Shown one piece after another: positions 17,932 through 27,169 of a DNA stretch of 64,000 nt (position 1 is its first letter; every line of letters starts with the position of its first letter). This DNA is from Ignavibacteria bacterium (lineage in GTDB: Bacteria; Bacteroidota; Ignavibacteria; Kapaibacteriales; UBA961), in assembly GCA_016873735.1 (NCBI GenBank), contig VGWD01000004.1:1-64000 (forward strand). The letters run 5' to 3'. Both the position numbers and the translations under genes were made by a program. The notes beneath the pieces are model-generated. The model was given only the letters and a program-made list of their open reading frames with translations. It did not search any database and was not told where the DNA came from.

Positions 17932-18890
17932 AGATTTCAGTGATTGGCATTGGGCATCTAGGCATGATCCATGCAAAACTTTTAAAGCAAAGAGATGAAA
18001 TTGATGTGAGCATTTGTGATCCGAATGCAGATCGAGCAGTATATGTGTCAGAAGAATTACATGTTCCGATTCATGCTACGATTGATTCGGCAATTGCTCA
18101 TAGTGATGCAGTCATCATAGCAGCATCAACCATTGCTCATTTTGAAATTGCGCAGAGTGCGATTCGTGCAGGAAAACATTGTTTCATCGAAAAGCCAATC
18201 ACTTCAACATATCGAGAAGCTGTAGAGTTGATAAACCTTGCGGAAAATAACAATGTGATTGTTCAGGTGGGTCATGTAGAGCGTTTCAATCCTGCATTAT
18301 TGGCATTGCACTCATATTCTATAGAGCCATTGTTTATCGAAGCACATCGTTTGGCTCAATTCAAACCCAGAGCAACCGATGTCAGTGTGATACATGATTT
18401 GATGATTCATGACATAGACATCATTCTATGGATGGTGAAATCTCCAGTCAAGCATATTGATGCAAATTCAGTTTCCGTCCTGACAGAAACAGCAGACATT
18501 GCAAATACACGCATTACCTTTGAAAATGGCTGCGTTGCAAATATCACGGCATCACGTATATCGGCGCAGCCAATGCGCAAAATGCGTGTATTCCAAAAGA
18601 ATGGATATATGTCAATAGATTTCGCAAAACCTTCCGTGGATGTCTATAGACTTGCTGAAAAAGATGAAGTATCCAATACTGCCATCCCGGCAATGATGCT
18701 CGGCGAAATCGATGCAGGCAATCATAGCAAAGCCATTGTGTTTGAACAACCCACCATACCATCAATCAATGCCATTATCGAAGAACATGCAGCATTCATT
18801 AGCTCAATTGCTCATGGTGATCCAATCGCAGTAACCGCACATGAGGCGATGGAGGCATTGCGCATTGCGGAAGTCATTGCTAATCAATAG
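17928..18890 (+). CDS. Gfo/Idh/MocA family NAD(P)-dependent oxidoreductase
   Basis: A 320-residue oxidoreductase. The N-terminal Rossmann domain starts ISVIGIGHLGMIHAKLL and carries the family signature GKHCFIEKPITST; the substrate side has VGHVERFNPALLAL and the conserved His-Asp pair in HDLMIHDIDIILWM, the region carrying the catalytic lysine or histidine in this family. Substrates in the family are sugars, inositols, biliverdin-like compounds or amino sugars; this member's substrate is not evident. It is coupled to ispF by ATGA. Confidence 0.86.
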   Translation: MKISVIGIGHLGMIHAKLLKQRDEIDVSICDPNADRAVYVSEELHVPIHATIDSAIAHSDAVIIAASTIAHFEIAQSAIRAGKHCFIEKPITSTYREAVELINLAENNNVIVQVGHVERFNPALLALHSYSIEPLFIEAHRLAQFKPRATDVSVIHDLMIHDIDIILWMVKSPVKHIDANSVSVLTETADIANTRITFENGCVANITASRISAQPMRKMRVFQKNGYMSIDFAKPSVDVYRLAEKDEVSNTAIPAMMLGEIDAGNHSKAIVFEQPTIPSINAIIEEHAAFISSIAHGDPIAVTAHEAMEALRIAEVIANQ

Positions 18891-18921
18891 TGCACATTCT
18901 TCTTTTCATGGAGATACATAC

Positions 18922-19731
18922 ATGAAGATTGCCATCGTTCAGTCATTTCCAATTTATGCTGATAGTCAACGCAATGTGACCACCATCTGCAAGATGATTG
19001 AATCCATCCAAGCAGATCTTATTGTCTTCCCTGAACTTGCCACAAGTGGATATTTTTTTACTGATAAGAATAGTCTCTCACCTCATGCATTGACTTGGAA
19101 TGAGTCCCCTGAATTATCGACATTTCAAGAACTGTCAACACAGAAAGATGCAGATATCATTATAGGGTTTCCTGAAAAGGAAGGAAATGTCATGTACAAT
19201 GCAGCGGGAATATTCATGCCGAATAAGCATGATTCAAAAGTCTATAGAAAGACTCACTTGTTTTATAAAGAACATGAAGTGTTTGAAGAAGGGAATTCAG
19301 GATTCTTTTGTGTACATGATTCGAAAAGGGATTGTACCATCGGCATCATGATTTGCTATGATTGGCGTTTTCCCGAAGCTGCAAGAACGCTGGCTTTGCA
19401 AGGTGCGGATCTTATAGTGTGCCCATCGAATCTTGTGACAACTCTCTCAGGTAAAGTGTTTCCGGCGCGCGCCATTGAAAACAAAGTATATGTGGCAGTG
19501 GCAAATCGTATTGGAGAAGAAAGTTTGGGTGATGAATCACTTTTATTCAGAGGAGAATCAGCCATTTATGATTATGCCGGTGAACGACTGGCTCAAGCAT
19601 CTTTCGGTAATGAAGAAATCATTTATGCTGAAATTGATCCGAAATCAACACGAAACAAATCATTTAATTCTGTGAATGATATTTTCAAAGATAGACGATC
19701 ATCATTCTACCGATGGAATGAAAAATGTTGA
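18922..19731 (+). CDS. Carbon-nitrogen hydrolase (nitrilase superfamily amidase)
   Basis: A 269-residue cytoplasmic amidase. The catalytic triad is visible: Glu38 in FPELATSGY, Lys110 in VYRKTHLFYKE and Cys145 in GIMICYDWRFPEAAR. The start at 18922 is fixed by GGAG eight bases upstream; a longer reading frame would begin inside the previous gene. The closest families by eye are the omega-amidase and beta-alanine-synthase branches, which cleave small linear amides. The actual substrate is unknown. Confidence 0.88.
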   Translation: MKIAIVQSFPIYADSQRNVTTICKMIESIQADLIVFPELATSGYFFTDKNSLSPHALTWNESPELSTFQELSTQKDADIIIGFPEKEGNVMYNAAGIFMPNKHDSKVYRKTHLFYKEHEVFEEGNSGFFCVHDSKRDCTIGIMICYDWRFPEAARTLALQGADLIVCPSNLVTTLSGKVFPARAIENKVYVAVANRIGEESLGDESLLFRGESAIYDYAGERLAQASFGNEEIIYAEIDPKSTRNKSFNSVNDIFKDRRSSFYRWNEKC

Positions 19732-19766
19732 ATGAATAATGATGAATGAAATAGAAGAATGGAAAA

Positions 19767-20900
19767 TTGAAAATCTATACTTGTATGAATGAACGGAGTG
19801 GGCTTCATTGTTATGATCTTACAAGTTTCATCATCAATATGAACCATCATACTTTTAAAGAAATGAATCAAGTGATGCAATCAATTCCAAGAGTACTTGT
19901 TGCAGGAGGCAATCCCGGGAGATGGTCTGCTGATGAGAGAGCATATGAATCTCATTATGTCAATGGTGTTGAAGCATGGGTATTTGCATTGAATGGAACT
20001 TATGTACCTGAGAAAGAACTCACTGCAAGCATGATTGCAGAATACGATCTTGTGATGTTGAATTTAAATGCAATCAAAGAGCCACAGAGACTGGTCAAGA
20101 TTCGTTCTTTGGTGGAGAATAGACCGGCGTATGTTCATTGGATGACATTGCTCGAGGGGGATATGCAATGGTATTTGAAACCACTTCCTCACCTGAAAGA
20201 AATTTTTAATGCAAGTACATTCGTCAATTGCATCAATGCTCATGCCGAAGCATTCATTCAGTCTCTTACCTCTGCACCAGTTCATACACTTGGAATTCCA
20301 TATCCCGCAGAAGGAATTCGGAATTTTTCTACACCATTCAGTAAAAGAGATGAATGCGTATTGATATGTCCCTTCCTGCGTATGCGACAAAATGAATATG
20401 CTGTTGCCAAACAGTTGAATCTTCCCATTCGTGGTTTTGAACGAAGACTCTCATTGAAACTGTCAAAACTATTTAGCAATTATCGTACATTCGGAAGTAT
20501 GTTTCAAAGAGAGGTCAATAAGGATTATGTCCAATCAATCATGAATGATCCCGGAATTGACATTCACTATGAAATGCGTCTTGACCTTTATTATGCATTG
20601 GCAGGATCTGCTCGTCTTTGGCTGAATCTGGATGATCGTTATACTTGGGGACGTTATGTATTGGATGCAGCCGCTCTTGGTGTGCCAACCATCAGCACGG
20701 TGAATACAGGGCATGCTCCAAAACTATTCCCCGGTCTTACGGTTAGCTCTCCATTTGCCATTGATGAAGCAATTGAGTTGTCTCGCCGAGTGATTGAAGA
20801 TCAACAATTTGCTCAAACAGTATGCGACATAGCATGGGAACGATTGCAAGAATATACACCTGAAAACATGAAACAACGCTTATGGGATATTCTCAAGTGA
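19767..20900 (+). CDS. Putative GT-B glycosyltransferase-like protein
   Basis: A 377-residue protein not assigned to a named family. Residues 40-170 look like the first GT-B Rossmann half (RVLVAGGNPGRWSADERAY). The second half (about 200-377) has a nucleotide-sugar-site-like block, LNLDDRYTWGRYVLDAAALG, followed by VPTISTVNTGHAPKLFPGLT, resembling the donor-site loop of GT4-type enzymes. No signal peptide. An in-frame ATG 28 codons in (about residue 26) could be the true start; upstream support is weak. It overlaps the next gene as TGATG, so the two probably act together. Confidence 0.55.
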   Translation: MKIYTCMNERSGLHCYDLTSFIINMNHHTFKEMNQVMQSIPRVLVAGGNPGRWSADERAYESHYVNGVEAWVFALNGTYVPEKELTASMIAEYDLVMLNLNAIKEPQRLVKIRSLVENRPAYVHWMTLLEGDMQWYLKPLPHLKEIFNASTFVNCINAHAEAFIQSLTSAPVHTLGIPYPAEGIRNFSTPFSKRDECVLICPFLRMRQNEYAVAKQLNLPIRGFERRLSLKLSKLFSNYRTFGSMFQREVNKDYVQSIMNDPGIDIHYEMRLDLYYALAGSARLWLNLDDRYTWGRYVLDAAALGVPTISTVNTGHAPKLFPGLTVSSPFAIDEAIELSRRVIEDQQFAQTVCDIAWERLQEYTPENMKQRLWDILK

Positions 20901-21697
20901 TGAAAGAACCGATGATACATGTCATTTTCCGCGCATGCGATGTGGTGAATGCAGTCAATGCAAATCCCAGACCCTTTGACCTCGACAAAACTACTTTGGT
21001 TAAGATCAGTTTTCAAAGTCTATTGGATTCACTGCAACATATTCCTCACACCATTCAAGTACTTGGAGATAAACTCAGTCCCGGATTGCGTTCTTTTTTT
21101 CTTTCAAAGAATATTGAATTGATAGAAGGTGATTTTGGCAATGATGAATCTATACGGCAATCGCTTTTATTGGGAGCACGATATGGAGATGATGACTGGG
21201 TATATTTTTGCGAGGATGACTATGTGCATGTCCCACATGCGATGACTTATCTCTACAATTTTTTGAAAGATCCTTCTTCATTCATGGATCATGCACAACG
21301 ATTATATACATGGAGTTCTTTCATCAATCTCAAGAATAAAGAACTCGTGATTCATCCAACGGATTATCCTGACAGATATAGCGGAAAATATCGTCGCTTT
21401 TCTTTGATTCTTCATAGTGATGATTGTCATTGGAGACAAATCACGGATACGACATTCACTTTCCTCATTCAAGGCAAAACACTCAAACAACGCTTGCCTT
21501 TTTTACTTCGATGCGCTAAAGGTGCAAATGATCGATTGCTCAGCAGAAAACTCTATGGAAGATTCAATTTTTTCGGAAAAGTCCTCGCTCTTTCACCCAT
21601 CCCGGGATTGGCAACGCATATGCATCGGGATACCATGACTCCGCTTGTGGATTGGAAATCCATTGTTGAGGAATTGAAGAATCAAATATCCTCATAA
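20900..21697 (+). CDS. Putative GT-A glycosyltransferase-like protein
   Basis: A 265-residue protein. The start is the ATG overlapping the previous stop. An N-terminal HVIFRACDVVN, a central VYFCEDDYVHVP (an acidic cluster where GT-A enzymes place the metal-binding DxD) and a later W-rich segment suggest a nucleotide-sugar transferase of an unnamed branch. No membrane segment. The pairing with the preceding GT-B-like gene suggests a shared glycan substrate. Moderate confidence in the class, none in the specific reaction. Confidence 0.5.
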   Translation: MKEPMIHVIFRACDVVNAVNANPRPFDLDKTTLVKISFQSLLDSLQHIPHTIQVLGDKLSPGLRSFFLSKNIELIEGDFGNDESIRQSLLLGARYGDDDWVYFCEDDYVHVPHAMTYLYNFLKDPSSFMDHAQRLYTWSSFINLKNKELVIHPTDYPDRYSGKYRRFSLILHSDDCHWRQITDTTFTFLIQGKTLKQRLPFLLRCAKGANDRLLSRKLYGRFNFFGKVLALSPIPGLATHMHRDTMTPLVDWKSIVEELKNQISS

Positions 21698-21732
21698 TTG
21701 ATTGATGAAGTCAATCGTATAGTCAGCCGATA

Positions 21733-24700
21733 TTATTTCAGCAATGCTTCCACTGCCGCACGAATCTGTTTATCAATACCATTTGCAAAATCTTCGGGGA
21801 GATTCATCACTTTGATATCCGGTTCTAGCTGATTATTCTCAAGATATTTTCCATCATTCCCGATTGTTCCTACTTGTGGAATACCGAAATACAATGTTGG
21901 GTCGATTTGTGTTTCCCACCATACTGCCGTAGCAGTTCCCGGAACAGGCATGCCGATGAGCGGACCAATATTCAATTGCTTATAAGTCCATGGGAAGAAA
22001 TGCGCATCGGAATAATTGCTTTCATTCATCAAGACAACCGATGATCTTTGCCATTTGTTTTGCGGCTCGGAGCCAATCAATTGTCCTCTCGGAACGAGTT
22101 TCACATATTGCTTTCCTGAAAGCAATGTTGCAAGGTCATCATGCAACCACCCTCCGCCATTGAATCGTGTGTCAATGATGATACCAACTTTATCCGCATG
22201 TCTGCCGAGGACTTCCGAATATGCATCACGGAAACTTTCACTGTTCATTCCGCGCACATGAACATATCCTACTTTTCCTTTTGACAATGAATCAACCATT
22301 AAACGACAATTCAATACCCATCTACGATAGAGTAATTCCTCTTGTGCACCAAATGAAATGGGTTTTATCACTTCATCAAATCGTTTGTTTTTCTTGACAT
22401 CAAGTATTGAGATCAATAGTTGTTTATCGGATTTACGATTCAAGAGGATGTCCAGATTTGAAAGCGTGACAGATATACCATCAATCTTTTCAATGATCAT
22501 CCCCGCTTGAAATATCTTTTTGGGATGGTCAAGCGGAGATTTTTCAATGATTTCGAGAATTTTGATTCCCGGTCCTGCATATGATTCATCCCAGAATGCA
22601 CCCAAGACAGCAGTTTGATCTCGTATCTCATCTGAATATTGCGCTCGATATCCGCTCCCGGTATGCGATGCATTCAATTCGCCCAATAATTCGCTGAGCA
22701 TTTCTGCAAAGTCATAATTATTGTCGATTGAAGAAAGGAATGGTTCATATGCTTTTCTGTAGAAATTCCAATCCACACCATGAAGATCTGTCACATAGAA
22801 TTTTTCTCTTACTTGCCTCCAGGCATGATCGAATATATATGCTCTTTCGGCGGGTGCATTCAATTCCATTTCGGCTTTAAATGCAATTGCTTTTTGTGTT
22901 CCATTACTTGTATCGACCCTTGTGATTTTTCCATCTGATATCACATACAAATATCTTCCATCCGGACTTTGCTCAAGAGCTCCGGAACCCGCTCCCAGTT
23001 TTGCAAGAAGTTTTGTTTCTTTGTCACGAAATTTCTGCACCCAAATATCATATCCCTTTTCGAATCGAGACAAATAGTATAAACGCTCACCATCAGGTGA
23101 CAATACATAATCAGCCAAGTTGGAAGAATGTATCGTGAATCTTACGGTCCTTTCCTCCAATCGATCAAAATCTATGGTTATGGGGTCGGATATCTGAATG
23201 CTTACATTTCCTTTCTTTCTTTCCTTTTCCAATGAATCTTTTTTACGTTGTTCATCAAAACTCAATTCTTCGTCTTTCTCACGCATTTTCAATAATTCAA
23301 ATTCATCTTTGCTGAGTTTGAATCGTTCAAATGCTTCTTGTGTGAGAAATGCTCCATAGACATCCGACTCGGCTCCCCATGAACCATGACTTCTGAATCC
23401 TGCTTTGTCACTGGAATAAATAAGCAGTTTTCCATTCTTTGCCCATTTGGGTTGATTATCGCTATAGCCACTTTGTGTGATGTTTTGTATGGGTCCTTTG
23501 CCTTGGGCATCTATGATGCCTACTTCATCAACCCAGCGATCTTTATCTATGATTGACACCAATAGCCATTTTCCATCGGGAGACCATTCATACCATTGAT
23601 CTCCATCAGAATAGGAATAATTGTATGTACTGTCCACAATGAGTCGGATAGCATTCGAAGTAAGGTTCTTTACTTTAAGCGTTACTCGATTCTCCAAGTA
23701 TGCAACTTCTTTTCCATCGGGTGAATATCGCGGCTGAAATTCATCTTTGGCTGTTTCTACGATGGCTTGTTCTTCAAGTACAGTTGAACGATAGAAAAAT
23801 GGTTCTGCTTTCCTTGTCAGGCTTGATTGATAGACATTCCACGAACCATTTCTTTCACCTGCATACAGTATAGATTTTCCATCGGGTGAAAAACTGACAG
23901 AGCGTTCTTGTCCCGGTGTATTGGTGATGCGTTTTGTAACTTCATGATCGACCGATGTCACATATATCTCACCACGAATAATGAATGCAATCTCTTTCCC
24001 ACTCGGTGATAAAGCCATTTCCGTGGCTCCCTGATTCAACACTTTGAATGCTATGTCATTTCTCCGTGAATCATTCAGAATGTCAATACGTACTTCCTTT
24101 GGTACGGCATTCGCATCTTTTGTATCAAGCGTATAGATGCCACCATGATAATTGAAACACAATAGACCTTGTTTGTCTATCGAAAGAAATCGGATTGGAT
24201 GTTTTGTGAATGATGTGATTTGTTTGATTGCTTGCGGATTATTGATTGGGAAAGACCATACATTGAATGATCCTGACCTTTCTGATAGTATATAACATGT
24301 TTTACCATCGCTTGACAAGACCGGTTCACGATCTTCTGCCGGATGTTCAATGAGTCGTGTATGGGTTTTAGTTTGTATTTGTACCATCCAAATATCTCTT
24401 GCGATAGAAGAAGTATGATGCTTCCTCCAATAATTTTCTCCACCTCTTTTGTCTTGATAGATGAGAAATGCGCCATTTGGATCAGTTGCAATTTCTTCGG
24501 CAGATGTGGTGAGAATCTGTGTTCTGGATCCGTCTTTCACGGAAATTGCATACAGTTCTCCCATTCCGCCGGAGGGGAATTGACTATTCTTGGGTGAATC
24601 CTGAATATGCGTTGAGACATAGATTGAAGAACCATCATGTGAAAATGTAGATGGCATTTCATTTGTTGAATGGAATGTCAATCGACTTGGAGTACCTCCG

Positions 24701-24987
24701 GCTGCAGGCATGAGAAAAATATCCATGTTTCCATGACGATCAGAAGCAAATGCAATGGAATTTCCGTCCGGTGACCATACGGGGGCCACATCATATGCAT
24801 CATTGGATGTAAGGCGCTCTGCCTTACCACCTTTGGTTGATACTTTCCAGATATCCCCCTGAAATGCAAAAGCAATGCCAGAGCCATCAGGTGAAATCGC
24901 AGGATATCTCATCCATAATGATTGTTGTGAATGTGATGGTGAATACGTTGTGAACAGTATTGCAAGTAAGGTTGTGATATATTTCAT
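21733..24987 (-). CDS. Tricorn protease-like secreted S41 peptidase with beta-propeller
   Basis: A 1084-residue protein with a signal peptide (ITTLLAILFTTYSPSHSQ), so periplasmic or surface-located rather than cytosolic like archaeal tricorn. Residues about 30-700 hold many SPDG-containing propeller blades (SPDGSGIAF, SPDGNSIAFASDRHG, SPDGKSILYAG). A PDZ-like region lies around 790-860 and a C-terminal S41 core follows; the nucleophile is the Ser of NESNYSDAHFFPW. It would degrade peptides or oligopeptides delivered through the propeller. Ends convergently with the glycosyltransferase pair. Confidence 0.88.
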   Translation of the reverse strand: MKYITTLLAILFTTYSPSHSQQSLWMRYPAISPDGSGIAFAFQGDIWKVSTKGGKAERLTSNDAYDVAPVWSPDGNSIAFASDRHGNMDIFLMPAAGGTPSRLTFHSTNEMPSTFSHDGSSIYVSTHIQDSPKNSQFPSGGMGELYAISVKDGSRTQILTTSAEEIATDPNGAFLIYQDKRGGENYWRKHHTSSIARDIWMVQIQTKTHTRLIEHPAEDREPVLSSDGKTCYILSERSGSFNVWSFPINNPQAIKQITSFTKHPIRFLSIDKQGLLCFNYHGGIYTLDTKDANAVPKEVRIDILNDSRRNDIAFKVLNQGATEMALSPSGKEIAFIIRGEIYVTSVDHEVTKRITNTPGQERSVSFSPDGKSILYAGERNGSWNVYQSSLTRKAEPFFYRSTVLEEQAIVETAKDEFQPRYSPDGKEVAYLENRVTLKVKNLTSNAIRLIVDSTYNYSYSDGDQWYEWSPDGKWLLVSIIDKDRWVDEVGIIDAQGKGPIQNITQSGYSDNQPKWAKNGKLLIYSSDKAGFRSHGSWGAESDVYGAFLTQEAFERFKLSKDEFELLKMREKDEELSFDEQRKKDSLEKERKKGNVSIQISDPITIDFDRLEERTVRFTIHSSNLADYVLSPDGERLYYLSRFEKGYDIWVQKFRDKETKLLAKLGAGSGALEQSPDGRYLYVISDGKITRVDTSNGTQKAIAFKAEMELNAPAERAYIFDHAWRQVREKFYVTDLHGVDWNFYRKAYEPFLSSIDNNYDFAEMLSELLGELNASHTGSGYRAQYSDEIRDQTAVLGAFWDESYAGPGIKILEIIEKSPLDHPKKIFQAGMIIEKIDGISVTLSNLDILLNRKSDKQLLISILDVKKNKRFDEVIKPISFGAQEELLYRRWVLNCRLMVDSLSKGKVGYVHVRGMNSESFRDAYSEVLGRHADKVGIIIDTRFNGGGWLHDDLATLLSGKQYVKLVPRGQLIGSEPQNKWQRSSVVLMNESNYSDAHFFPWTYKQLNIGPLIGMPVPGTATAVWWETQIDPTLYFGIPQVGTIGNDGKYLENNQLEPDIKVMNLPEDFANGIDKQIRAAVEALLK

Positions 24988-25033
24988 GATATTCTCGAAT
25001 GATGATAGTGCAATTTACGAAGAAGTAATCCTT

Positions 25034-26284
25034 TCAAGAATTCAATCTTTTCAACATTTTCAGTACATGTGATCGTTTGATTGTGGGAACCGCTTCTGCA
25101 AGATACATATACTCTTTCAATCTATTGAAGACTTGAATCGAGATGCGAATCCAGATTTTTCCGGCGAAGGGAATCACCGGTATTTCAATCTTGTATTCAT
25201 TCCACAGAATATCATGCAAAGCTTCTGCATAGAGAATATCATCATCTCCGTCATATTGCAGATGTTTCGGTGCTTCAATGGAGGCAAGAGATCCTATCAT
25301 GGAATCGGGTGATGGAACATTTGTTTTCCAAGATTCCGCAATCATGTTTCTCATTGCTATTACTTTTGCATGAAATGCCATCATGAGATATTCAGAATCC
25401 ATGGCAGCATGAAATTTTAATCCCAATGGTGATGCGATATAAGCACTGTGATCTTTCGTACCCGTCCAGTCAAATTCATTGACATATCCCTGTTTATATC
25501 CATGAGAGATGACAGTTGGATGTATCATGCGTTGATGTTTGGGATGTGTCCAAAGTATTGCACAACCCTTTGGTGCATAGAGCCATTTATGGCAATTACC
25601 GGTATACCAATCGGCTCCCAGCTCATTTAGGTTCAGTGAAATCATACCCGGGGCATGAGCTCCATCAACAAGTACGGGTATCTTCCTTTTTTTACATTCA
25701 GCAATGATTTCTTTGATGGGAAAAATAATACCTGTGGGAGAAGTGATATGATCTATGACCAGTAATCGTGTTTTCTTATTGAGTTTTCGAATAACCGCAT
25801 CAATGCATTCTTGTTCATCATTGATTGGGAAAGGTATATGTGCTTCAATCAATGTAGCACCGGAAATGCTCATGGCATGCTGCAATGTGGTTCTTACAGC
25901 ACCATAGACATGATTCGTAGTGAGTATCTGATCACCTTTTTTCCAAGAATGCATCAAGGATTGAATTACTGCATTCATGCCTGTTGTGGCATTATCGACA
26001 AATACCAGGTCTTTGGCATCGGCACCGATAAAAGGAGCGATTGCATTGAGGGAATCCCTGAGAAGAACAGGCAATTGTTTTACCACGAAGTTCACTGGTT
26101 GTTGTTCCATCCTTTCACGAATGGCATTCTGGAATGCCAGAATCACTTTGGGAGTGGCACCAAATGAGCCATTGTTCAAAAAGGTGATTGATTTGTCAAT
26201 GAAGAATAAGTCTCTTATCTCTTTTGACCCAAATGCAGGATGTTTAAGATCTTTTGGGATTTTCGGAGCAGGAATTGGTTTCAT
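25034..26284 (-). CDS. Aminotransferase class V family protein (isopenicillin-N-epimerase-like)
   Basis: A 416-residue PLP enzyme of the class V/cysteine desulfurase fold. The N-terminal FLNNGSFGATPKVILAFQN is the epimerase-like entry; the PLP lysine lies in GNCHKWLYAPKGCAI near residue 233, with VDGAHAPGMI as the pyridine-nitrogen aspartate block. No Cys in the desulfurase loop is evident, so an aminotransferase, epimerase or lyase role is more likely than IscS-type desulfuration. A TAGTTTTG promoter element lies upstream at 26364-26371, giving a leader of about 75 bases. Confidence 0.85.
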   Translation of the reverse strand: MKPIPAPKIPKDLKHPAFGSKEIRDLFFIDKSITFLNNGSFGATPKVILAFQNAIRERMEQQPVNFVVKQLPVLLRDSLNAIAPFIGADAKDLVFVDNATTGMNAVIQSLMHSWKKGDQILTTNHVYGAVRTTLQHAMSISGATLIEAHIPFPINDEQECIDAVIRKLNKKTRLLVIDHITSPTGIIFPIKEIIAECKKRKIPVLVDGAHAPGMISLNLNELGADWYTGNCHKWLYAPKGCAILWTHPKHQRMIHPTVISHGYKQGYVNEFDWTGTKDHSAYIASPLGLKFHAAMDSEYLMMAFHAKVIAMRNMIAESWKTNVPSPDSMIGSLASIEAPKHLQYDGDDDILYAEALHDILWNEYKIEIPVIPFAGKIWIRISIQVFNRLKEYMYLAEAVPTIKRSHVLKMLKRLNS

Positions 26285-26363
26285 GAATCAGTCATATTTG
26301 TGTTGTGCAATGTACCATGGTTTGCTTGGTTTCTTGGTATATTTGTATCGAAGAATTGTCAGG

Positions 26364-26371
26364 CAAAACTA
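26364..26371 (-). promoter_or_regulatory. TAnnTTTG promoter element of the class V aminotransferase
   Basis: TAGTTTTG on the minus strand, 80 bases upstream of the start. No clear TTG at the expected distance. Seen by eye. Confidence 0.35.
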
Positions 26372-26401
26372 CGATTTACTCACCGTTTGAATTGACATCC
26401 A

Positions 26402-27157
26402 ATGAATTTTCTTGAAATAGAAGAACAAGGTGGTATAACCACCGTACGATTGAACAGACCTGAAAAGCGGAATGCACTTAGTCCGGCTTTACTTTCGGAA
26501 ATTCATGCTACTTTTTCGAGTCTTGGAGCCAGAAAAGACATCTCCGTCATTATTCTTGAAGGAGCAGGGAAAGCGTTTTGCGCAGGAGCCGACCTTGAAT
26601 ATCTGGAACATATGTCCGGATTTTCGATTCAGGAAAATCATCAGGACTCACTACATCTTAAAACCGCATTTCATGCCGTATATACATGTCCGAAACCCGT
26701 TATTGCCAAAGTGCATGGTCCTGCAATAGCAGGTGGATGTGGTTTGGCAACTGTTTGTGATTTCATCATTGCCGGAGAATCAGCCATCTTTGGATATTCA
26801 GAGGTAAAGATTGGTTTCATACCAGCCATTGTCATGGTATATCTCTTGAGAAAAATAGGCGATACCAAAGCCAGAAGATTATTATTATCGGCCGAGAACA
26901 TTTCAGCCATCGAAGCCGAGCGCATCGGATTGATCACGCAATGTGTGCCTGATGGTGAATTGAATAATGCAGTACAGACATTGGCAGAAACATTACTAAA
27001 GAATAGTTCTTCTTCAATGGCTTTGACAAAAGACATGCTTGCAAATCTTCATGGAATGTCATTGGAAGCCGGTTTGAATTATGCAGCATCCATGAATGCG
27101 TTCACACGCATGACTGATGATTGCAAACATGGAATACAATCCTTTCTCAATAAATAA
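26402..27157 (+). CDS. Enoyl-CoA hydratase/isomerase family protein (methylglutaconyl-CoA hydratase-like)
   Basis: A 251-residue crotonase-fold enzyme. Oxyanion-hole elements are GKAFCAGADLEYLE and HGPAIAGGCGLA; the acid/base glutamate region reads YSEVKIGFIPAIV. The GFIPAIV sequence is typical of the branch that includes methylglutaconyl-CoA hydratase (LiuC) and isohexenylglutaconyl-CoA hydratase (AtuE) of leucine and terpene breakdown, rather than the generic fatty-acid hydratase. It likely hydrates a branched enoyl-CoA. It shares a short spacing with the next gene, which has a GAGG site. Confidence 0.85.
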   Translation: MNFLEIEEQGGITTVRLNRPEKRNALSPALLSEIHATFSSLGARKDISVIILEGAGKAFCAGADLEYLEHMSGFSIQENHQDSLHLKTAFHAVYTCPKPVIAKVHGPAIAGGCGLATVCDFIIAGESAIFGYSEVKIGFIPAIVMVYLLRKIGDTKARRLLLSAENISAIEAERIGLITQCVPDGELNNAVQTLAETLLKNSSSSMALTKDMLANLHGMSLEAGLNYAASMNAFTRMTDDCKHGIQSFLNK

Positions 27158-27169
27158 TGCGAGGAATCA

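Noticed and set aside
21700-21716. GATTGA-TGAAG-TCAATC hairpin between convergent genes at 21697 and 21733
   Set aside because: Only six base pairs with no T run; too weak to call as a terminator.
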